A DNA stretch of 17,145 bases, from positions 1 to 17,145 of the forward strand of contig NZ_CBFFRJ010000112.1 of NCBI RefSeq assembly GCF_965644225.1. Direction: 5' to 3'. Each line of letters starts with the position of its first letter. Within the stretch, counting starts at the first letter, position 1. A program made the translations under genes and the position numbers. The notes below the pieces were generated by a model. The model searched no databases. It was not told the origin of the DNA and worked only from the letters and a program-made list of their open reading frames with translations. Of this stretch, positions 13,490 through 17,145 are shown in pieces. This DNA comes from CBFFRJ01 sp965644225. GTDB taxonomy: Bacteria > Pseudomonadota > Gammaproteobacteria > Enterobacterales > Enterobacteriaceae.

Positions 13490-14089
13490 TTACTTAGCAA
13501 CGATAAAGCGTTTTTCATCTTCGATATAGCCTTTATCGCCTGCAGGCGCTTTCACCGAACCGAAGTTCATATGGGCGCGCAGTTTCCAGCTTGCCGGAAT
13601 GTTCCAGGTCTGCTGTACATCGGCGTCCACCAGCGGATTATAGTGCTGGAGGTTAGCGCCAATACCTTTCTCAGCCAGTGCCAGCCATACTGCATATTGT
13701 GCAATACCGGAGCTATGCTCAGACCAGATTGGGAAGTTATCCGCATAGGCCGCAAACTGCTCCTGCAGGCCGGTAACCACATCCTGATCTTCAAAGAACA
13801 GCACTGAACCTGCCGCTGCCGCAAAGCCATCGAGTTTATCGGAGGTCGCATGGAAGTTTTCTGCCGGCACGATTTTTCTCAGTTGCTCGCGGACCAGTTC
13901 CCAGAATTTATTGTGCTCATTGCCCAGCAGGATCAGGGCGCGAGAACTCTGGGAGTTGAAGGCAGAAGGCGCTTGCTTAATGGCGTCCTGAATCGTCTGC
14001 ACAACCTCATCTTCCGCCAGGGGCAGCTCTTTACCCAGGGCGTAAATTGTTCTGCGTTGTTTCGCTAAAGCAAGGTAGTTCTCTGGCAT
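13490..14089 (-). CDS. Nitroreductase family protein, Frm2/HBN1-like
   Basis: A 199-residue flavin-dependent nitroreductase of the small subgroup that includes yeast Frm2/Hbn1 and Lactococcus CinD, named by resemblance from memory. RRTIY (12-16) near the N-terminus, PSAFNSQ (41-47) and GANLQHY (144-150) are the subgroup's hallmark segments; the first and third contact FMN in related structures. Likely a cytosolic NAD(P)H oxidoreductase acting on nitroaromatics or quinones; the true substrate is unknown. The start at 14089 is chosen because AGGAGG lies 4 nt upstream. The frame is open for 34 more codons to 14191, but that extension has a poorer site and no family counterpart that I know. It is convergent with nrdG, with no evident functional link. 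Confidence 0.88.
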   Translation of the reverse strand: MPENYLALAKQRRTIYALGKELPLAEDEVVQTIQDAIKQAPSAFNSQSSRALILLGNEHNKFWELVREQLRKIVPAENFHATSDKLDGFAAAAGSVLFFEDQDVVTGLQEQFAAYADNFPIWSEHSSGIAQYAVWLALAEKGIGANLQHYNPLVDADVQQTWNIPASWKLRAHMNFGSVKAPAGDKGYIEDEKRFIVAK

Positions 14090-14290
14090 AACGCCTCCTG
14101 AAAGGGTGGTAAATTCCAACGGGGTTGTGGTCTGCACGACAGGTTGTTCACGGGATAGTAGTGTGTTCAAAATTCGCTGAAACGTATTCATGGCTTGCTG
14201 ATTCCTGTCTGTCCCTTAAATGAGAGCAAACAACCCGCTGGCAGTTTGCCCTGACAGTGAAAAGAGTAGTCCCAACAGCAGTTTAGGGGA

Positions 14291-14318
14291 AGCATAACTA
14301 TTTGTTGCTGTCATTCAA
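14291..14318 (-). promoter_or_regulatory. Candidate promoter of the nitroreductase gene
   Basis: On the minus strand TTGAAT (14318-14313) and TATGCT (14296-14291) are separated by 16 bp. A start near 14284 would give a leader of about 195 nt before the chosen ATG, or 90 nt before the longer alternative start. Confidence 0.45.
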
Positions 14319-14430
14319 AAAAAGTGAAAGAACATCAGGCGTGATTATTTACTAAACAAATCTATTATCCTGCCGATAATGACGTAGTCTCGTTTTGTCC
14401 AGCGCAGATTCATCACTCCAACGAGGCATT

Positions 14431-14465
14431 AACGCTCCTTGCGTCAGGAGCTACGTTGTTTTTTT
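14431..14465 (+). terminator. Terminator-like hairpin in the leader of the orphan gene
   Basis: GCTCCT (14434-14439) pairs with AGGAGC (14446-14451) around TGCGTC; AAC/GTT can extend the stem past a 3-nt bulge. G and seven Ts (14459-14465) follow. The structure ends one base before the GGAG ribosome binding site (14467-14470) of the next gene. It is either an attenuator of that gene or the terminator of a short RNA begun upstream, where weak -10-like sequences occur (TATTAT 14363-14368, GATAAT 14375-14380). Confidence 0.6.
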
Positions 14466-14476
14466 CGGAGATGATA

Positions 14477-14956
14477 ATGAACGGTATTGATAGCATTACC
14501 GCCGTTAGTGCTGGCGCACACGGCGATTCTCACTTATCGGATAATGACAACCTGTCAACTCTGCGAAATAAACCTAAATCCGCAGAGATAAATGCTGATA
14601 ATAAAAGCTCTGAATCAGAGGAAAGTACCACCAAACTTTCTCTGGCTTCAAAAACAGCAGATGAAATTAAAAAAGAGCAGCAAATAAAGCAAGAGGAGAT
14701 AAAGAAAGCCGATTACCGACTGGAGATGACCGGGATCCCCCTGTACCACGGTCGCCTGGTGTCCGTCGTGAAATACCCCGATGGCCAGGAGGTAACTGTT
14801 GATGCCTTCTCCGGGCAAAGGGTCAGCGCCCCTGAACTGTCATTTAATGTTAGCCAGCCAGCAACGGTTATTAAGGAAATCTTAAATGATAAAATGACAA
14901 ATATTGCGGCTAAGGAAGGAGAATCGATTAAAAACCGCAATGAAGAAAAGGAATAA
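14477..14956 (+). CDS. Hypothetical protein, AT-rich orphan
   Basis: A 159-residue protein that I do not recognise. The start is the ATG at 14477 (MNGIDSITAV) with GGAG 6 nt upstream; a TTG seven codons earlier lies in the T-run of the leader hairpin and is rejected. Residues 1-55 are rich in Ser, Asn, Asp and Lys and look disordered. About 55-85 is a Lys/Glu-rich probable helix or coiled coil (DEIKKEQQIKQEEIKKADY). Residues 86-125 look like a small beta unit (LYHGRLVSVVKYPDGQEV, then VDAFSGQRVS). The tail (125-159) is again helical and charged. There is no signal peptide, membrane helix or cysteine. Base composition is clearly more AT-rich than the neighbours, suggesting acquired or fast-evolving DNA. 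Gene status is supported by length, ribosome binding site and biased composition, not homology. Confidence 0.7.
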   Translation: MNGIDSITAVSAGAHGDSHLSDNDNLSTLRNKPKSAEINADNKSSESEESTTKLSLASKTADEIKKEQQIKQEEIKKADYRLEMTGIPLYHGRLVSVVKYPDGQEVTVDAFSGQRVSAPELSFNVSQPATVIKEILNDKMTNIAAKEGESIKNRNEEKE

Positions 14957-15031
14957 TTATTAATAAATATAATCAATCTTCCTTGCGTAATGGCTATTTA
15001 TTTACTACGCAGGTAGAAGGTTAAAAATATA

Positions 15032-15046
15032 TTCCCGTAACGGGAA
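15032..15046. repeat. Small perfect hairpin after the orphan gene
   Basis: TTCCCG-TAA-CGGGAA is an exact inverted repeat in the 159-nt gap between the orphan gene and the PRD regulator. A longer-loop dyad (TGCGTA 14984-14989 with TACGCA 15006-15011) precedes it. Neither is followed by a T-run on the plus strand. Confidence 0.45.
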
Positions 15047-15084
15047 ACCTGTATTTGCAGCAAACTTTTTATATCTGGTCTATG

Positions 15085-15114
15085 GTGGGGCGCGTTGCCA
15101 CAACGCGCAGCCAC
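15085..15114 (-). terminator. Strong hairpin at the 3' end of the PRD regulator gene
   Basis: GCGCGTTG (15090-15097) pairs with CAACGCGC (15101-15108) around CCA, with GTGG/CCAC extending it after a small internal loop. It starts 1 nt past the stop codon of the minus-strand regulator. The nearest T-rich sequence on that strand comes about 15 nt later, so termination may need Rho. Confidence 0.55.
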
Positions 15115-15115
15115 A

Positions 15116-17026
15116 TTAAAAACGACTGACACATTCCATTGCCACGGCTTTAAAGGATGCAAAGTCCTGACAGGCACTGAGCCGGGATGCTGCACGCTCG
15201 CGCAGAAACGTCACAAATATATCGTATATAGCCATCGCTTCTTCATATTCGCGTTTGCTGATAGCCAGCAGGAAGATAATCTGGGCGGTCTCTTCTCCCC
15301 ACTGAATACCCTGCGGGGCCAGGACCGTGTAGACCACGGTTTTTTGCGCCAGCAATCCCAGTGAGTGTGGCAGAGCAATGCCTTCGCCGAACATGGTGCT
15401 GACGATGGCCTCACGCTCGACCACCGAGTCAACAAACCCGGCGTCCACAAAGCCCTCTTCATACAGCTGCCCGCAAAGAGTGTTAAACAGGGTTCGTTGA
15501 TCCATCGGGCCGTCGATAATGCGGAAATGGCGCTCATCGAAATACTTCTCCAGCATCCACGGGCGAGTTCTGTCCACCAGCACCAGCTTGCCAATCTGCT
15601 CAAGCTGGTAATCCGTGGGGAATGGCGCGATGGTCACCACCGGTTTGCCTTTTTCGCTGATGCGGGCGGTGGAGATAATAAAATCCTCCCCTGGGGCGTC
15701 ACACTGCTCGTAGTCACGCAAGGTCAGGGTGCGGGTCACCTCAATCTGTGGGTATTTACGCTGCAATACCGCTTCGATCATCCGCGCCATCGCATTACCG
15801 GCATCGCAGACCAGCAGGACCTGCGGTTGACGCTGGTAACCGATGTTGTAATGCCGCTCCAGGCCAACACCAATGTGCAGCACCAAAAAACCCACTTCGT
15901 TTTCGCTGATAACATAGGGGGTGTATTTGCCCCAGCTTGAGACCGCCGCCAGGGTCATATCCCATGCCATCGGGTAGTGCTGTTTGATGTTATCCAACAG
16001 AGGATTGGGGATCATTATCTGGTAACGCACCCGGGTTATCATGGTTTTGATATGGGTGAGCAGGTCGGCGTGCAACTGGGCGTCGTTTTGCAGACTGTAA
16101 TTATAATGGGTGTTGATATAGCTAAGAATATAGTTCACCAGCGCTTTATCATCATCGGCACTGATGGCGCTCGGAGAGAGATCCTGCATCTGCCGCCCGG
16201 CAATATGCACCCGCAGCCAGTGCTCTTCCGCAGCGGCCAGAGGTTTGCACGCCAGCTGTTGCAGAGCGCCAGCAATCTCCCGCGCGGCGTCTCGCACATT
16301 CTCATCCCCGTCTTCAGCGCTGAATTCCGGGAGCGGAAAACCTTCACTGATGCGGCGCACCGCCACCGCACAGTAGAGGCGGATAAACAGCTCGCCTTCA
16401 TCGGTCAGACGAATATGATGCCGACTGAAAACCTCGTGCAGGATCTGCGCCAGTTGCTCTGGTACGCCCGGATAAAGCGCCTCTTCGGTGATCAGCGGAT
16501 TCTGCGCATTAAGCTGCGCCAGCTCCCACAATAAATCAGTCAGACAGGCTCGCAGGGCTATTTCACTGCCGAACAATTTCATGCCGTGACGAGGACGCGT
16601 CTCAAGCGTCAGCCGGTAACGGGAAAACCACTCCCGCACCTCAGCCATATCATTTTGCAACGTGGCACGGCTGACAAACCACTCGTCTGCCAGATCTTCC
16701 AGCTTGAGCGACCAAGCGGAGGTGAGAAAACGCAGCAGCAGATAGTGCACCCGCTCTGAGCCGCTGCGCGGAATACGCAGCCGGCGAGGGCGAGCGGCCT
16801 GTAAAGTCTGAAAACGGGCGGCATCCTCGATTTTTAACTGATAGCCGCAGCCCCGGCTAAGGATAAACTGCGCGCCGTGGCTTTCCAGCAGTGCATTAAG
16901 GGCGGTGATATCCGCCCGGACGGTTCGCGTGGACACCGACAGCCGTTGCGCCAGTTCATCCTGGGGCAGCGTCTCGTTTTGCAACATCATAAACAGTTGC
17001 GCTAAACGTTGGTTGGGGAATCGCAC
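15116..17026 (-). CDS. BglG/MtlR-type transcriptional regulator with PRD, EIIB-like and EIIA domains
   Basis: A 636-residue PTS-controlled regulator of the MtlR/LicR architecture. In order: an N-terminal helix-turn-helix (about 5-60, with the recognition region LSVSTRTVRADI at 29-40); a second, Mga-like helix-turn-helix (about 90-150); PRD1 (about 185-285); and PRD2 (about 295-395, with H325 in LLTHIK and H384 in LVLHIGVG). Then come an EIIB-like domain with C407 in LLVCDAGNAM and a C-terminal EIIA domain with H554 in EGIALPHS. Such proteins activate sugar operons and are tuned by phosphorylation at these residues. The start is GTG at 17026, preceded by AGAGGA; no in-frame ATG is nearer. Two DNA-binding domains argue for a DNA-binding activator rather than an RNA antiterminator. 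Its target is not in the window and its sugar cannot be told. Confidence 0.9.
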   Translation of the reverse strand: MRFPNQRLAQLFMMLQNETLPQDELAQRLSVSTRTVRADITALNALLESHGAQFILSRGCGYQLKIEDAARFQTLQAARPRRLRIPRSGSERVHYLLLRFLTSAWSLKLEDLADEWFVSRATLQNDMAEVREWFSRYRLTLETRPRHGMKLFGSEIALRACLTDLLWELAQLNAQNPLITEEALYPGVPEQLAQILHEVFSRHHIRLTDEGELFIRLYCAVAVRRISEGFPLPEFSAEDGDENVRDAAREIAGALQQLACKPLAAAEEHWLRVHIAGRQMQDLSPSAISADDDKALVNYILSYINTHYNYSLQNDAQLHADLLTHIKTMITRVRYQIMIPNPLLDNIKQHYPMAWDMTLAAVSSWGKYTPYVISENEVGFLVLHIGVGLERHYNIGYQRQPQVLLVCDAGNAMARMIEAVLQRKYPQIEVTRTLTLRDYEQCDAPGEDFIISTARISEKGKPVVTIAPFPTDYQLEQIGKLVLVDRTRPWMLEKYFDERHFRIIDGPMDQRTLFNTLCGQLYEEGFVDAGFVDSVVEREAIVSTMFGEGIALPHSLGLLAQKTVVYTVLAPQGIQWGEETAQIIFLLAISKREYEEAMAIYDIFVTFLRERAASRLSACQDFASFKAVAMECVSRF

Positions 17027-17074
17027 GTCGGTGTCCTCTTCACATAGCTTTTCTCCCTCTTCCTGAGAGAGAGA

Positions 17075-17105
17075 TACCGTCTTGCGGTTCAGGCCGCAAG
17101 CGGTA
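17075..17105 (-). terminator. Hairpin between the upstream gene and the PRD regulator
   Basis: CTTGCGG (17081-17087) pairs with CCGCAAG (17094-17100), and TACCG (17075-17079) with CGGTA (17101-17105), with one bulged base. On the minus strand the loop contains the stop codon of the partial gene to the right, and TCTCTCTC, not a U-run, follows. It could attenuate read-through into the regulator gene that starts 49 nt later. Confidence 0.6.
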
Positions 17106-17145
17106 TTTCAGCGTCGAACATGCGGCCCGATTTCACTACCCCATA
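17089..17145 (-). CDS. C-terminal fragment of an off-window gene
   Basis: The minus strand entering from the right edge is open for 18 codons (YGVVKSGRMFDAEIPLAA) and then stops with TGA at 17091-17089. The two other minus-strand frames here stop early or give less protein-like sequence. The VVKSGRMFDAEIPL pattern resembles the last strand of amidohydrolase-type enzymes, but 18 residues do not allow a family call. The gene lies in the same direction as the PRD regulator and ends 63 nt before it, so they may share an operon. Confidence 0.45.
   Translation of the reverse strand, partial: YGVVKSGRMFDAEIPLAA

Overview
The window is chromosomal DNA from a member of the Enterobacteriaceae. The proteins of the tabA-nrdG part look near-identical to their E. 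coli/Salmonella counterparts (comparison from memory), and the gene order pyrL-pyrB-pyrI-ridA / mgtA / treR-treB-treC / nrdD-nrdG is the classical enteric one. The dispersed GC-rich intergenic repeats suggest an Enterobacter-like genus, but the sequence does not settle the genus. No tRNA, rRNA, IS element, prophage or CRISPR array was found.

Layout. 1-854: tabA on the minus strand, then the pyr control region. 802-2402: pyrBI promoter, UTP-sensing leader pyrL with attenuator, then pyrB and pyrI, the catalytic and regulatory chains of aspartate transcarbamoylase. 2427-2920: ridA with its own promoter and a bidirectional terminator shared with mgtA. 2926-6000: minus-strand mgtA Mg2+ transporter with a roughly 330-nt leader that encodes a 16-residue MgtL peptide (5871-5921), carries a strong stem overlapping the mgtL stop, and contains a dispersed repeat. 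A PhoP box drives it. 6024-10295: treR, then treB and treC behind a perfect TreR operator and a CRP-like half site, giving trehalose import as trehalose-6-phosphate and its hydrolysis. 10435-13443: anaerobic ribonucleotide reductase nrdD and its activase nrdG, with two FNR boxes, two NrdR boxes and two perfect DnaA 9-mers upstream, and a large inverted repeat between the genes.

13450-17145 is the accessory-looking part. It holds a Frm2/HBN1-like nitroreductase (minus), an AT-rich orphan gene of 159 codons preceded by a terminator-like hairpin in its leader, and a 636-residue multidomain PTS-controlled regulator (HTH, PRD1, PRD2, EIIB-like, EIIA) on the minus strand. The C-terminal end of another minus-strand gene enters from the right edge. 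The catabolic system this regulator controls is probably just outside the window.

Most of the window is well-known housekeeping and nutrient-response biology. The points most worth a second look are the repeat inside the mgtA leader, the diverged proline-rich MgtL, the DnaA boxes in the nrdD leader, the hairpin-plus-U-run (possible small RNA or attenuator) before the orphan gene, the orphan gene itself, and the PRD regulator with its off-window partner.
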